Below are positions 45,701 through 54,452 of a DNA stretch of 64,000 nt, in pieces. Every line of letters begins with the position of its first letter. The stretch's first letter is position 1. The notes under the pieces are model-generated. The model ran no database searches and was not told the origin of the DNA. It saw only the letters and a list, made by a program, of their open reading frames with translations. The stretch comes from Sulfuricella sp. GTDB taxonomy: Bacteria; Pseudomonadota; Gammaproteobacteria; Burkholderiales; Sulfuricellaceae. Where the stretch lies: positions 114,764 through 178,763 of the forward strand of contig JAHFRP010000007.1 of assembly GCA_023266195.1 (NCBI GenBank), in the 5' to 3' direction. Both the position numbers and the translations under genes were made by a program.

Positions 45701-48205
45701 GTCGATTTCCTCGATAGCAGCCGGCGCGGCCTCGGCCGGCACAGGCAGCTGATCGGCGTTTTCCCGGCCGCGTTTCACCTGTTCCGCCAGCGCCAGCAAG
45801 GCATTGGCATCGACACCTACGCTACCCGCTACGCGTAGCTGGCCGATCCAGTATTCGAACCGGCTATGGGCGTGCGCGACGAAATCGAACAGCGCGGATG
45901 TGGCAGCCTGTTCCTCCTGCAACCATTTGTTCAATACCTGTTCGACCGCCCAGGCAACCTCGCCCAGATCGGTCAGGCCGACCATGCGGCCACTGCCCTT
46001 CAGAGTGTGGAAGCCGCGTCGTATCGTGGTCAGCGCCTCGCGATCGGCGGGGTCCTCCTGGCATATTTGCAGGTTTTCGCCGACCGTGGCCAACACCTCG
46101 GCGGCTTCTTCCAGATAGGTTTCGAGGAGCTCTGCATCGACCGCCTCTTCGGAGGCGTCGAGCAGTCGCACTGCTTCCTTCGACCGCGGCACCGGCGGGA
46201 TCCGGGCTTCGGCCAGTGCGGAAACCGCGCCCGCCAGCCCTGCATCGGGGGCTTCCTGCGACTCCTCGAGCAGGCGCTGCACCGTCGCGGTTTGCTCCTT
46301 TAATCCGGCATCGGCCACCAGATCGGCATCCTGCGCCAGGCCGGACAGGGCGATTTCCAGTTTTTGCCGTGCCGCCGCGTTTTGGGGTTGGGCCTGCCAT
46401 GCGTCGAAGCTCTCCTGCGCAAGGTTTTTTTGCGCGCCCAAGCCGGCCTCGACGCTCTCTTCCGCCGGCTCCGCTTCGGCCTCGTCGGGGGTGCCCACCG
46501 CTTCCTCCGCTTCGCCTGTCAAGCGCGCCAGGGTTTGTGCGACGATCCGCTCCGCGTCCGGGCGGTCGAGCTGCAACGCTTCGATATAGAAGCCCAGGCT
46601 GCTCAAGCCTTCGGCCACGGCCTCCAGTTCCTGCGCGGCGGGCTGATAGGCGGGAGCTCCGAAGTCGCGGATGCCGGCACGGCAGATGCCGAGAAGTTTG
46701 TCCGCCCGTTCCAGTTCGAGAATTTTCAGGGCACCGGACACTTGTTTCAGGATCGGGTCGAGCGCGGGCAACCCATCGCGCTTGGAAGCGTCCCGGAAGA
46801 ATGCGTCCAGCACTTCCTCGATGCGCCGCAGGTTGACCTGAATTTCCTGCGCCACCTGCGCCAGCAGTATTTTCTCTTGGGCTTTGCGGCTGATGTCGCC
46901 CAAATGGGGAATCTCCGTCGCGTCGATTTCCTCCTGGCGGCCGCCGAGCGCGGCTTGCATCCGCCGGATCTGAATGTCCAGCTGATTGGGTAATTCTTTG
47001 CCGGGCTGGGCAAAATTTTCCAGCGCGCTTTCCGCCAGCAGCAGCGCCGTAGCCATTTCCAGCGCCACCGATTCGCCGGCGCCGTCTTGCCCGGTCTGCG
47101 CGGCGACCATTATTTGCATTTGCCGGAACAAGTCCCGCAAAGGGGGACTCCCCAGTGTCTGGATTTTTTCGGCCAGATCGGGCATGGCTGCTTGCAGGTT
47201 CTTCAGGCTATCCTTGTGGCCGGTAGCGAATTTCAGCCAGGCATCCTTTGCCGCTGCCAGCTGCTCCTTCAATTCGCGCAGCAGCGGCTTGAACCGGGCG
47301 GCGTCGGCGTCCGTGCCGGCCGGCGCGGCAGCCTTGGGCAGGCAATCGTCCAAGTCGAATACGTGCTTGACCTGTTTGACCCGTTCGCTTACCGGCTTGC
47401 TGCATGCCACGCGGTACAGCACATCGCGCAGCACGCGGTCGGCGACCTTGGGCGAGGCTTCGGCAAGCCTGCGTATCTGCTGGTCGACCTTGCCGAGCAG
47501 GCGCTTGGCTTCGAGGTCGGAATTCAATCCCTTGTTGATCAGGCTTTCCACCAGCCCGCCCGCCGCCCACCAGAACGTCCGCTGTGCCGGCAAAGCCTGG
47601 GCGCGCTCCAGCGCCAGAAGCGCGCCACGCATCACTTCCATGCCGGCGGCATCTTCGCTGTCGCGCAGGAATTTCAGCAAGCCGCTCTGGTAGCGAACCC
47701 GCTTTTCCTTGGCCAGCGCGGGCAATTCGGCTTCCGGCACGGGCCTGGCTTCCGGGTCTTTCGGCGCACGCACCGACAGATCGGGAAAGAACAGGTCGCT
47801 TTCGGTGAAGTCCGTCGCACCGCGCACCTGGTGCAGGTTTTTGTAAACCGGGAAAAGTTTGAGCGGTACATCCGGCTCGCCGTCGAGCAAGTCGGCCAGG
47901 TACTTGGCCAGCGCCTGGATCGCCTGGCCGATCGCTTCGATATTGGCGGCGGAAGGTTCGGCTTCCTGCCTGCCCAGCGCCGCGACGCCTTTTTCGATTT
48001 CGTCGCTGACGCGCGCCGCGCCTTCCAGGCCGACCATCTGGATGGCACCCGTCACCTGGTGCAAATGAGTCTGGCAGAAACGCAGTGGGGAAACGTCCAC
48101 CGGATTGTCGGAAAACCCGGCCAGATTCTCTCTGGCCCGCTCCAACGCTTGATCGATTTCGCCCTTGACCCAGGTCAGCGGGCCAATATCCAACTCGATG
48201 GCCAT
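42737..48205 (-). CDS. chpA: Chemotaxis-like hybrid histidine kinase of the type IV pilus system
   Basis: This is a very large CheA-type kinase (1822 residues) of the Pil-Chp system, which links surface sensing to type IV pilus motility. Histidine phosphotransfer-like modules can be seen near residues 48 (HLHQVTGAIQMVG), 732 (FHTLKGSGRMVG), 967 (AHTLCGISRTVG) and 1130 (LHTLKGSARMAG). Then come a dimerisation region, HATPase (HLLRNSLAHGVE near 1412; DDGSGFDLAGI), a CheW-like domain (about 1550-1690) and a C-terminal receiver (D near 1750 in VMLVDIEMPRMDG). It is the last gene of pilGHIJ-chpA and ends at a bidirectional terminator. Confidence 0.93.
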   Translation of the reverse strand: MAIELDIGPLTWVKGEIDQALERARENLAGFSDNPVDVSPLRFCQTHLHQVTGAIQMVGLEGAARVSDEIEKGVAALGRQEAEPSAANIEAIGQAIQALAKYLADLLDGEPDVPLKLFPVYKNLHQVRGATDFTESDLFFPDLSVRAPKDPEARPVPEAELPALAKEKRVRYQSGLLKFLRDSEDAAGMEVMRGALLALERAQALPAQRTFWWAAGGLVESLINKGLNSDLEAKRLLGKVDQQIRRLAEASPKVADRVLRDVLYRVACSKPVSERVKQVKHVFDLDDCLPKAAAPAGTDADAARFKPLLRELKEQLAAAKDAWLKFATGHKDSLKNLQAAMPDLAEKIQTLGSPPLRDLFRQMQIMVAAQTGQDGAGESVALEMATALLLAESALENFAQPGKELPNQLDIQIRRMQAALGGRQEEIDATEIPHLGDISRKAQEKILLAQVAQEIQVNLRRIEEVLDAFFRDASKRDGLPALDPILKQVSGALKILELERADKLLGICRAGIRDFGAPAYQPAAQELEAVAEGLSSLGFYIEALQLDRPDAERIVAQTLARLTGEAEEAVGTPDEAEAEPAEESVEAGLGAQKNLAQESFDAWQAQPQNAAARQKLEIALSGLAQDADLVADAGLKEQTATVQRLLEESQEAPDAGLAGAVSALAEARIPPVPRSKEAVRLLDASEEAVDAELLETYLEEAAEVLATVGENLQICQEDPADREALTTIRRGFHTLKGSGRMVGLTDLGEVAWAVEQVLNKWLQEEQAATSALFDFVAHAHSRFEYWIGQLRVAGSVGVDANALLALAEQVKRGRENADQLPVPAEAAPAAIEEIDLPPIEAPLEEETAAVEVSAPVVFGVAENTLPIEIEAPAEGAAPGQPTAPAAAKEIVVPEAVRKIVAPGQEAGLTPAPPPETEVTIGDVSLSSALLGIYLNEARQRLATLQTEITQLEDHPDHPVRHDFMRAAHTLCGISRTVGFSAPAELSFELEALLRQMLEHPQPVKGKQLGVMGDVIVALKKMVQSIEEKKPPKPAKQLIRSVQALLKKARAEAEKTTPQMSAPAEEPSMPEQTGLAARPVPAPTSRDDIDSEILPLFLEEAHDLIPLVGTQLRAWRDSPAGDQAPQNLQRALHTLKGSARMAGALQLGDLVHNMETRVIDALDSAYPTAAYFDELDAYFDRIGDGLEKLQPRPAAPAVDALAATEGPPPAAIQAPAAKSGEQQLRVRADVVDRLVNEAGEISIARSRIEGEMQGVKQSLLELTENVIRLRNQVREIEIQAEGRMQSQSNQGGTAEAFDPLEFDRFTRFQELTRFLAESVNDVATVQQNLLKSLGEVDAALLQQARLNRELQQELMHIRMVPLSSIAERLHRIVRQTARELDKNATLEIKGGQVELDRSVLEKMTAPFEHLLRNSLAHGVETATERLGAGKPEAGTIRIEARQVGNEIVLTLSDDGSGFDLAGIRRRAVELGKLGAECDDIAPARLIDMMFDPGFSTAREVTQIAGRGIGLDVVRSEITGLGGRIEAAPGVDGGANFTIYLPLTLAVAQAVLVRVGEKVYALPSAMIEQVQEFKAAALEGIYQKGEIEWLGNRYALFYLPRLLGDRKSSPEQHRYSVALLLRSGGQRIAVHVDEILGNREVVVKNIGPQLARIPGIAGATVLGNGQVALIINPVPLAQRYALRDAAADAAPKAATPADLGIAAAPLIMVVDDSLTVRKITSRLLLKEGYQVVTAKDGVDALQQLQESLPDVMLVDIEMPRMDGFELTKNVRGDALTAHIPIVMITSRTADKHRNYARELGVNAYLGKPFQEEELLGHIAGFVKR

Positions 48206-48212
48206 AAATTAC

Positions 48213-50366
48213 CTATGCAAGTTTGAAGCCTGCCACCGAACCTCTCAGTTCCGCGGCCAGTTCTGTCAGCTGACCGATGGAGGTCGCGGTTTGCTTGGTG
48301 CCGTCGGTGGTCCGGTCGGTGATGTCCTGGATGTCCTGCATGTTTCTCGCCACCTTGCCGGCGGCTTCCGCCTGCGCCTGGGTGGCGGTGGAAATGGTTC
48401 CGATCAGTCCGGCGAGGCTGCGCGACACCTGTTCGATCTCGGATAGCGCTTGGCCGGCGGCATCGGACAGCTTGGCGCCTTCTACCACGCCCTGCGTGCT
48501 TTGTTCCATGGCCGCCACCGCGTCGTGGGTGTCGGTTTGAATCGTTTTTACGATGGCGCCGATCTGCTTGGTCGCCTCGGCGGAGCGTTCCGCCAGGCGC
48601 TGCACCTCTTCCGCCACCACGGTGAAGCCGCGCCCGGCCTCGCCGGCGGATGCCGCCTGGATAGCCGCGTTCAGCGCCAGAATGTTGGTCTGCTCGGTAA
48701 TGTCCGAAATCAGTTCCACGATTTCGCTAATTTCCTGGGAGCTTTCGCCCAGCCGCTTGATCCGCTTTGCCGTTTCCTGGATCTGGCCGCGAATTTCGTT
48801 CATGCCCGCGATCGAGTTCTGCACCGCCTGGGCGCCCTTGTCGGCAACCAGCAGGGATTGATTGGCCACTTTCGCCGACTCGGCCGCGCTCGCCGACACC
48901 TGGTTGATGGAATCCGCCATCTGCAGCACTGCGGCGCTGGTTTCCTCGATTTCCTGCGACTGTTTTCCGGACGCTTGCAGCAGTTGTTCCGAGGTGAGTT
49001 GCGCTTCCCCGGAAGCCTTGGTCACCAGCTCGGTCGCCCTGTTCACGCCCGAAACCAGCATCCGCAGTTCGTCGATGGCATAGTTGATGGAGTCCGCAAT
49101 CGCACCGGTGATATCTTCGGTCACCCGCGCGCGCACAGTCAGATCGCCTTCCGCCAGGTCGCCCATTTCATTGAGCAGCCGCAGAATCGCTTCCTGGTTG
49201 CGCTTGTTCTCCAGCTCGCTTGCCGCGGCACGCCGCTTGGTATCGTCGAGCATCGCCTTGGCGAACAGCACGGCAAAAACCAGCGCGATGCCGCCAAGAA
49301 TCAGGGTGAGGAGCACCTCCACCCAGCCGCTGCTGGCATTCTGGTTGAACGCGTCGGTCAGCTGGCGGGTGGCGTCCAGCATCCTGTCGCCGTCCCGGAA
49401 CAGGGAACGCTGGGAATTTTTCGCTTCCACCAGCCCCTGCATATTTTGCAGTATCCGGTTGGTGTGCACGGCGAAATCCTTGAACGTATCGTTGATCTCG
49501 CCGAGGATCTTCCGCGCTTCTGGATCCCTGAGCGGGCTCAAATGCAGGTCTTCGCTTCCGTTCAGAAATCCGGACAGGGTGCTCTGGAACGCGGCAACGT
49601 CCTTGCCTAGCAGGAAGGCTTCTTCCGGATCAAGATCTGTTCTCGACATCAGGGTATTGGCATTTTTCGCAATCCGTTGCGTCAGCATTCCCATCTGGCG
49701 GGCGCTGGAAATTTCCCGTGTCGCGGCGCCCGCCTGGAGCATCTGGCCGGACAGTTGTTCGGTCAGTTCAAGCAGCGCCATGTTGCCGGCGTTCACCCCG
49801 GCGACGGCGTTGCCCAATCCCGCCAGGTTCTTTTCCTGGGAAAGAATCTGGCCGATGTCGCGGCGCATCCCCTCCCATTGCTTGTTCATTTCCTTCAGCA
49901 AGGGCTGCACGGCGGCAGGCGATGCGGACACGCCCCCCCCCCCTTGAGTCAGGTTTTTGATGTCGCCGGAAAAGCGCTGGTCCGCCTCCTTGAGCTGGGC
50001 GAACGCGATCGGGTTACCCAGTGCAGCCTGCTGCGCCCCCTTGGCGATCCGTTGCGACAGCATCTGCATTTCGGTCGAAACGCTGGCGTGCTGTTTCAGT
50101 ATGGATACGTTCAGGCCATACCAGGTCAAAGGAAGGAATGAAACGAGCACCGCCACGGCCCAGGCGCCGCCCAGTATCTTGAGCTGCGATTTCAGTGGCT
50201 TTTCGCCGATAAGCGGCAGCGAACGCCCGATCTGTTTGTTCGCGAGCCGCTGAATTCCCCTGATTACCAAGGTGGTATTCAGTCTCATCGCGGTCGTCGG
50301 TTCGCCAGGGGTGCCGTTGCCGCGTTTTCCCTTGAAAAGATTGAAACCTGGCAGCTTGAAACCCAT
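48213..50366 (-). CDS. pilJ: Methyl-accepting chemotaxis protein of the type IV pilus system
   Basis: PilJ is the membrane receptor feeding ChpA/PilI. The 717 residues contain a cytoplasmic start, a first TM ([22 protein letters not shown]), a periplasmic region with two [16 protein letters not shown] repeats typical of PilJ domains, a second TM ([23 protein letters not shown]), a HAMP-like linker and a signalling tip ([41 protein letters not shown], here at about 560-600). A run of 11 G on the coding strand (49943-49933, encoding part of [10 protein letters not shown]) is a possible slippage site. It is between pilI and chpA. Confidence 0.95.
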   Translation of the reverse strand: MGFKLPGFNLFKGKRGNGTPGEPTTAMRLNTTLVIRGIQRLANKQIGRSLPLIGEKPLKSQLKILGGAWAVAVLVSFLPLTWYGLNVSILKQHASVSTEMQMLSQRIAKGAQQAALGNPIAFAQLKEADQRFSGDIKNLTQGGGGVSASPAAVQPLLKEMNKQWEGMRRDIGQILSQEKNLAGLGNAVAGVNAGNMALLELTEQLSGQMLQAGAATREISSARQMGMLTQRIAKNANTLMSRTDLDPEEAFLLGKDVAAFQSTLSGFLNGSEDLHLSPLRDPEARKILGEINDTFKDFAVHTNRILQNMQGLVEAKNSQRSLFRDGDRMLDATRQLTDAFNQNASSGWVEVLLTLILGGIALVFAVLFAKAMLDDTKRRAAASELENKRNQEAILRLLNEMGDLAEGDLTVRARVTEDITGAIADSINYAIDELRMLVSGVNRATELVTKASGEAQLTSEQLLQASGKQSQEIEETSAAVLQMADSINQVSASAAESAKVANQSLLVADKGAQAVQNSIAGMNEIRGQIQETAKRIKRLGESSQEISEIVELISDITEQTNILALNAAIQAASAGEAGRGFTVVAEEVQRLAERSAEATKQIGAIVKTIQTDTHDAVAAMEQSTQGVVEGAKLSDAAGQALSEIEQVSRSLAGLIGTISTATQAQAEAAGKVARNMQDIQDITDRTTDGTKQTATSIGQLTELAAELRGSVAGFKLA

Positions 50367-50441
50367 GCTTAATCCCCATCCCTAAGTATTTTGCAGTACG
50401 CAAGTTTTGCGCGATTGCATGCGTTGCGGCCGTTAAAGCGC

Positions 50442-50960
50442 TTATCCCAGGCCGGCATTCAAGAACCGGGTATCTCCGGTCAGCGCCTGCATGTCCAGTT
50501 CCTGCCACAAATTTCCGGCGTCGTCACGGTAGGCTGCGCCCATCCAGGCCGAACCTTCTCCCGCCGCCTCCACCCGCTGCATTTGGTCGGGGTTGCGCAA
50601 GCCCATCATGCGGCTGACCACGATTCCCGAATTGACCATGAATTTCGGGTGCGCCAGCAGCACCCGGCGGTCCACGCCGGGCAGAGTCGGCGCGCCGCCG
50701 AGAAAATGGGAAAAATCGACGATGCCGTACAGGTTGCCGCGAAAATTCGCCACGCCGCTGAACCAGGGCTGCGCCAGGGGGACGACCGTCTGCGGCGGCA
50801 CCGGCAGCACCTCGCTGATGTCGGACAGTTTGACCAGCCACAATTGCGCGCCGACCTGGACGCCCAGCTTGGAAGGATTGGCGGTTGCGCTGGCGGCCCG
50901 GTTCTGCAGCTTGGCAACCACGCTTTCCTGAAATTCCCTCAGGCTGACTTTTCTTGCCAT
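50442..50960 (-). CDS. pilI: CheW-like adaptor of the type IV pilus system
   Basis: This 172-residue CheW-domain protein couples PilJ to ChpA. CheW features: LGVQVGAQLWLVKLSDISEVLPVPP, WFSGVANFRGNLYGIVDFSHFLGG, RVLLAHPKFMVNSGIVVSRMMGLRN. There is no receiver or kinase part. The position between pilH and pilJ is diagnostic. Confidence 0.92.
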   Translation of the reverse strand: MARKVSLREFQESVVAKLQNRAASATANPSKLGVQVGAQLWLVKLSDISEVLPVPPQTVVPLAQPWFSGVANFRGNLYGIVDFSHFLGGAPTLPGVDRRVLLAHPKFMVNSGIVVSRMMGLRNPDQMQRVEAAGEGSAWMGAAYRDDAGNLWQELDMQALTGDTRFLNAGLG

Positions 50961-51006
50961 CTGGTATCCCTGAAATAGCCTGGATATTACCGCGAAATTT
51001 GCGGGG

Positions 51007-51372
51007 TCAGCCGATCGCCGCGATTTTCTTCAGCAACTCGTCCTGGTTCACCGGTTTGACGATGTAATCCCTGGCGCCTTGCCGCATTCCCCATACCTTG
51101 TCGGTTTCCTGACCCTTGGTGGTGCACATGATGATGGGGATGTCCTTCGTTTCCAGATCCTTGGCGATGGCGCGGGTCGCCTGAAAGCCGTTCAGTCCCG
51201 GCATCACCACATCCATCAGGATCAAGTCGGGTTTTTCCTGCTTGGCCTGGGCGAGCGCTTCCTCCCCACTTTCGGCGATCCGCACCTGGTAGCCTTTCCT
51301 GGTGAGGAGCTCGCTGAGGAAAAACCGCTCGGTCGGCGAATCGTCCACAACCAGGATTTTATGGATGGCCAT
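51007..51372 (-). CDS. pilH: Response regulator PilH (single receiver domain)
   Basis: This is a stand-alone CheY-like receiver of 121 residues: KILVVDDSPTERFFLSELL (acidic pocket DD at 9-10), phospho-acceptor in LILMDVVMPGLNGFQ (about D52), and conserved Lys in YIVKPVNQDELL (about K106). PilH in Pseudomonas counteracts PilG in setting pilus extension and retraction and acts as a phosphate sink. It lies between pilG and pilI. Confidence 0.92.
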   Translation of the reverse strand: MAIHKILVVDDSPTERFFLSELLTRKGYQVRIAESGEEALAQAKQEKPDLILMDVVMPGLNGFQATRAIAKDLETKDIPIIMCTTKGQETDKVWGMRQGARDYIVKPVNQDELLKKIAAIG

Positions 51373-51399
51373 TTTTATTGCTCCTTCTCGACTGGCTGC

Positions 51400-51798
51400 T
51401 CAAGCGCGTTGGGCCGCGTACTGATCGACCGCCTTGAGCAGGCTTTCCTTGGTAAACGGTTTGGTCAGGTATTCGTCGGAACCCACCATCCTGCCGCGGG
51501 CGCGGTCGAACAGGCCGTCCTTGCTGGACAGCATGATGACGGGCGTGATTTTGAATTTGGGGTTTTTCTTGATCAGCGCACAGGTCTGATAGCCGTCCAG
51601 GCGCGGCATCATGATGTCGACGAAAATGACATCGGGCAGGTGGTCGGCAATTTTCGAGAGCGCGTCGAAGCCATCTTCCGCAAGAATAACCTCGCATCCC
51701 GCCTTGGCCAGGAAAATTTCGGCGCTGCGGCGTATGGTGTTGCTGTCGTCTATCACCATCACCTTGATACCCGCAAGGGCGTGCGTTCCTGCGTCCAC
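51400..51798 (-). CDS. pilG: Response regulator PilG (single receiver domain)
   Basis: This is a CheY-like receiver of 132 residues: IKVMVIDDSNTIRRSAEIFLAKAGCEV, the acceptor in VIFVDIMMPRLDGYQTCALIKKN (about D59), and K in EYLTKPFTKESLLKAV. The SNTIRRSAEIFL…GLFDRARGRMVGSDEYLTKPF pattern is the PilG form. It is the first gene of pilGHIJ-chpA. A candidate promoter lies at 51883-51910. Confidence 0.93.
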   Translation of the reverse strand: MDAGTHALAGIKVMVIDDSNTIRRSAEIFLAKAGCEVILAEDGFDALSKIADHLPDVIFVDIMMPRLDGYQTCALIKKNPKFKITPVIMLSSKDGLFDRARGRMVGSDEYLTKPFTKESLLKAVDQYAAQRA

Positions 51799-51882
51799 TG
51801 ACCTCCCTAGTCTCTTTGCGGGCGTGCTCTTTGCGCTCGGGAAGAGCGATTAACCCACCACGTTCATCGGGCATACGCCGCC

Positions 51883-51910
51883 ATTGTATAATAAAACCCC
51901 TTTCGGTAAA
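51883..51910 (-). promoter_or_regulatory. Candidate promoter of the pilGHIJ-chpA operon
   Basis: On the minus strand, -35-like TTTACC (51910-51905) and -10 TACAAT (51888-51883) are separated by 16 bp, about 85 bp before the pilG start. The match is fair, and no other promoter-like sequence is closer. Confidence 0.45.
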
Positions 51911-51965
51911 GCGCCTTATCCCGATGTCTGAACTTAAGTTAATGTTGATGCCTCGCTGATTTATT

Positions 51966-52218
51966 CGGGATCCCTTGGGCTTGGCCTTGGTCTTGCACCG
52001 CCCACAACAGACCCAGCTTGCGAGCGCCTCGCTTGTATTCATCGCTGGCATAGCCCGCATCGCCAAAGATCACTTGATCTTCTTCCCGCAGCAGTTTGGG
52101 TGGCTCGGTAATGTCCGCCGTGTCGCCGTCGTCACGGTAACGGTATGGGCCGCGCCGCTATCCACATCCGCACCGACATGGATCTTCATGCCAAAGTGCC
52201 ATTGGTTGCCGCCATTTT
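51966..52218 (-). pseudogene. IS5-type transposase relic (central part, frameshifted)
   Basis: Minus-strand frames read GGNQWHFGMKIHVGADVDSG, AAHTVTV, then after a frameshift DTADITEPPKLLREEDQVIF and FGDAGYASDEYKRGARKLG. This is the DDE core of an IS5-family transposase (FGDAGY carries the second acidic residue). Both ends are missing. It lies beside MITE-like copy 2 and upstream of pilG. Confidence 0.78.
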
Positions 52219-52254
52219 CTCATGCCAGCGGCGGAGAATAAATCAGCTACTTCC

Positions 52255-52425
52255 CTAGCAGCCTGTCGGACTTAAAGGAAATCGGCTGCAAATCCGCCTG
52301 ACCGGTCCATATTTCGCCGCTTTTTTGGTCATTCATAGAATAACTATTGACCTGCAAAACCAGCAAAATCTGTCCTCGCCCAGCCGAATTTTCACTTCGA
52401 TTCTTCAAGTCCGACGGGCTCCTAG
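52255..52425. mobile_element. MITE-like element, copy 2 (about 170 bp)
   Basis: Inverted ends CTAGCAGCCTGTCGGACTT and AAGTCCGACGGGCTCCTAG bound sequence containing AATCGGCTGCAAATCCGCCT, a central TATTTCGCCGCTTTTTTGG, and CTTCGATTCTTC. CTAG is present at both tips. The interior matches copy 3 at 63711-63892; the short copy 1 keeps only the outer parts. There is no ORF. Confidence 0.78.
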
Positions 52426-52471
52426 TAGCGACGCGGCAATGGGTTGCCGGGACAGTGCTGTCCTGGGGGTG

Positions 52472-53980
52472 TTAGTTCTGCGTAAACCGCCGATATTGAA
52501 TGGCCTCGGCGATATGCCCGCTGCCGATGTTTTCCGCCCCGGCCAGGTCGGCGATGGTGCGCGCCACCTTCAGCACCCGGTGATAGCCGCGCGCGGAAAG
52601 GTTGAGCCGGCCGATGGCCTGCTGCAGCAGCCCGGCGCCGGCGGCATCGGGCTGGCACAAGGCGTCGATCTCTTTGGTGCCGAGTTCCGCGTTGGCCTTG
52701 CCTTGGCGCGCCAGCTGGCGCCGGTAGGCGGCTTCCACCCGCGCCCGGATCGCCGCGCTGGGCTCGCCGGCGGCTTGGCGGGTGAGGTCGGCCTCGGGCA
52801 GGGCGGGCACTTCGATCTGCAAATCGATGCGGTCGAGCAGCGGCCCGGAAATCTTGCTGCGATAGCGCGCCACCTGGTCCGGCGTGCAGCGGCATTTGCC
52901 GCTGGCATGGCCCAGATAGCCGCATGGGCATGGGTTCATTGCCGCCACCAGCTGGAATCGCGCCGGGAACTCGGCCTGGCAGGCGGCGCGGGAAATGGTG
53001 ATGCGGCCGGATTCGAGCGGTTCGCGCAGCGCTTCCAGCACCTTGCGGTCGAATTCCGGCAGCTCGTCGAGGAACAGGACGCCGTGGTGCGCCAAGGAAA
53101 TTTCGCCGGGGCGGGGGTTGCCGCCGCCACCGACCAGAGCGGGGCTGGAGGCCGAGTGATGGGGGCTCCGGATGACGCGCTGCTTCCACGCTTCGATGCC
53201 GAAGCCGCCGTTCAGGGACTGGATGGCGGCGGATTCGAGAGCCTGCTCCTCGGTCATGGCGGGAAGGATGCCGGGCAGGCGCGACGCCAGCATGGATTTG
53301 CCGGTGCCGGGCGGGCCTGCCATCAGAATGCTGTGGGCGCCGGCGGCGGCGATTTCGAGGGCGCGCTTGGCATGGGCTTGTCCCTTCACCTCGCTGAAAT
53401 CGGGATAGCTGGGCACGCCGTTCAGCGGGGGCTCCTGCCGTCTCTCCAGCGGCTGGCGGCCGATAAGGTGGGCGCACACGTCCAGCAGGGAATTCGCGGG
53501 ATAAACCGTCGCCCGCTCCACCAATGCCGCTTCGGCGGCATTTTCCGCCGGCAGGATGAAGGCGCGTCCGTCCCGGCTGGCCTTGCAGGTCATCGCCAGC
53601 GCGCCGCGGATGCGCCGCAAGGCTCCGGTCAGCGCCAGCTCGCCGGCGAATTCGTACCGATCGAGTTCATTCGCCGGAATCTGGCCCGATGCCGCCAGGA
53701 TGCCGAGTGCGATCGGCAGGTCGAAGCGGCCGCTTTCCTTGGGCAGGTCGGCGGGGGCCAGGTTGACTGTAATCCGCCGCGCCGGAAATTCGAACTGTGC
53801 GTTGAGCAAGGCGGAGCGCACCCTGTCCCTGCTTTCCTTGACCTCGATCTCGGGCAGGCCGACCAGGTTGAAACTGGGCAAGCCGTTGGACAGATGCACC
53901 TCGACCGTCACCAGCGGCGCTTCCATGCCGGCCAGGGCGCGGCTGTAGACAACGGCGAGACTCATTTTAGAGCCGGCCAT
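52472..53980 (-). CDS. comM: YifB/ComM-type Mg-chelatase-like AAA+ ATPase
   Basis: ComM is a hexameric branch-migration helicase that supports integration of DNA during natural transformation. The 502 residues have an N-terminal Lon-protease-like domain (VEVHLSNGLPSFNLVGLPEIEVKESRDRVRSALLN), then AAA+ Walker A AGPPGTGKSMLASRLPGILP, Walker B GVLFLDELPEF, a GYLGHASGKCRCTPDQVARYRSKISGPLLDRID segment with the family cysteines, and the C-terminal Mg_chelatase_C (ARGYHRVLKVARTIADL). It pairs with type IV pilus genes in naturally competent bacteria, but competence here is not shown. Confidence 0.94.
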   Translation of the reverse strand: MAGSKMSLAVVYSRALAGMEAPLVTVEVHLSNGLPSFNLVGLPEIEVKESRDRVRSALLNAQFEFPARRITVNLAPADLPKESGRFDLPIALGILAASGQIPANELDRYEFAGELALTGALRRIRGALAMTCKASRDGRAFILPAENAAEAALVERATVYPANSLLDVCAHLIGRQPLERRQEPPLNGVPSYPDFSEVKGQAHAKRALEIAAAGAHSILMAGPPGTGKSMLASRLPGILPAMTEEQALESAAIQSLNGGFGIEAWKQRVIRSPHHSASSPALVGGGGNPRPGEISLAHHGVLFLDELPEFDRKVLEALREPLESGRITISRAACQAEFPARFQLVAAMNPCPCGYLGHASGKCRCTPDQVARYRSKISGPLLDRIDLQIEVPALPEADLTRQAAGEPSAAIRARVEAAYRRQLARQGKANAELGTKEIDALCQPDAAGAGLLQQAIGRLNLSARGYHRVLKVARTIADLAGAENIGSGHIAEAIQYRRFTQN

Positions 53981-53998
53981 CCGCTTGGCGCCGGCGGC

Positions 53999-54271
53999 TC
54001 ACAGCGCCATGTTTCCCGTATCTTCCCCGGCGTCCGTGCCCGTAAGGGACTCAAGCGTGGCAACCTTGACCTCCAACGCATCCAGCTTCTCGCGGGTGCG
54101 CAGCAGCACGGCCTGCTGCACGTCGAATTCCTCCCGCGTTACCAGGTCCAGTTTGGCGAACACGCCCTGCAACACGGCGCGCAGGTTTTTTTCAATATCC
54201 TTGGCCGGGCTTTCCCCCAGCACTTCGCCGAGCTTGCCGCTGATTTCTTCGAAAACCTTTTGTCCCAACAT
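53999..54271 (-). CDS. ubiK: Ubiquinone biosynthesis accessory factor UbiK (BMFP)
   Basis: This small coiled-coil protein of 90 residues was formerly known as membrane fusogenic protein YqiC: VFEEISGKLGEVLGESPAKDIEKNLRAVLQGVFAKLDLVTREEFDVQQAVLLRTREKLDALEVKVATLE spans the family (shown in shortened form: the core is REEFDVQQAVLLRTREKL). UbiK assists ubiquinone synthesis with UbiJ under aerobic conditions. It lies upstream of comM on the same strand with an 18-bp gap; the pairing is frequent in betaproteobacteria. Confidence 0.93.
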   Translation of the reverse strand: MLGQKVFEEISGKLGEVLGESPAKDIEKNLRAVLQGVFAKLDLVTREEFDVQQAVLLRTREKLDALEVKVATLESLTGTDAGEDTGNMAL

Positions 54272-54341
54272 GATGAATAGTCCCTATAGTGTAAGAGCTT
54301 CAAGTGCTTACAGTGTAACAAAATTTATTCCGATATAGTCG

Positions 54342-54358
54342 TGCACCATGGCGGTGCA
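54342..54358. promoter_or_regulatory. NtrC binding site
   Basis: TGCACC-ATGGC-GGTGCA is a perfect dyad matching the NtrC consensus (TGCACY-N5-RGTGCA). Its centre lies about 115 bp upstream of the sigma-54 -12 element, a normal enhancer distance. Confidence 0.8.
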
Positions 54359-54420
54359 TATGATTTCACGGATGATTCAAAGCGGTGCCTAATGCCTAAT
54401 ACAAGGGCATATAAAAATAA

Positions 54421-54433
54421 TAACATTTTGATA
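54421..54433. promoter_or_regulatory. Putative IHF site between NtrC site and promoter
   Basis: TAACATTTTGATA matches the IHF consensus (YAAN4TTGATW, reverse orientation) exactly and lies in an A/T-rich stretch between the NtrC site and the sigma-54 promoter, where DNA bending would be expected. Confidence 0.6.
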
Positions 54434-54452
54434 TAACACAATATTGTTGTTC

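Noticed and set aside
52325..54280. 651-residue plus-strand ORF
   Set aside because: It is antisense to comM and ubiK, both of which show clear family motifs. Its composition (Gly/Arg/Gln/His-rich) is typical of a GC-rich shadow frame.
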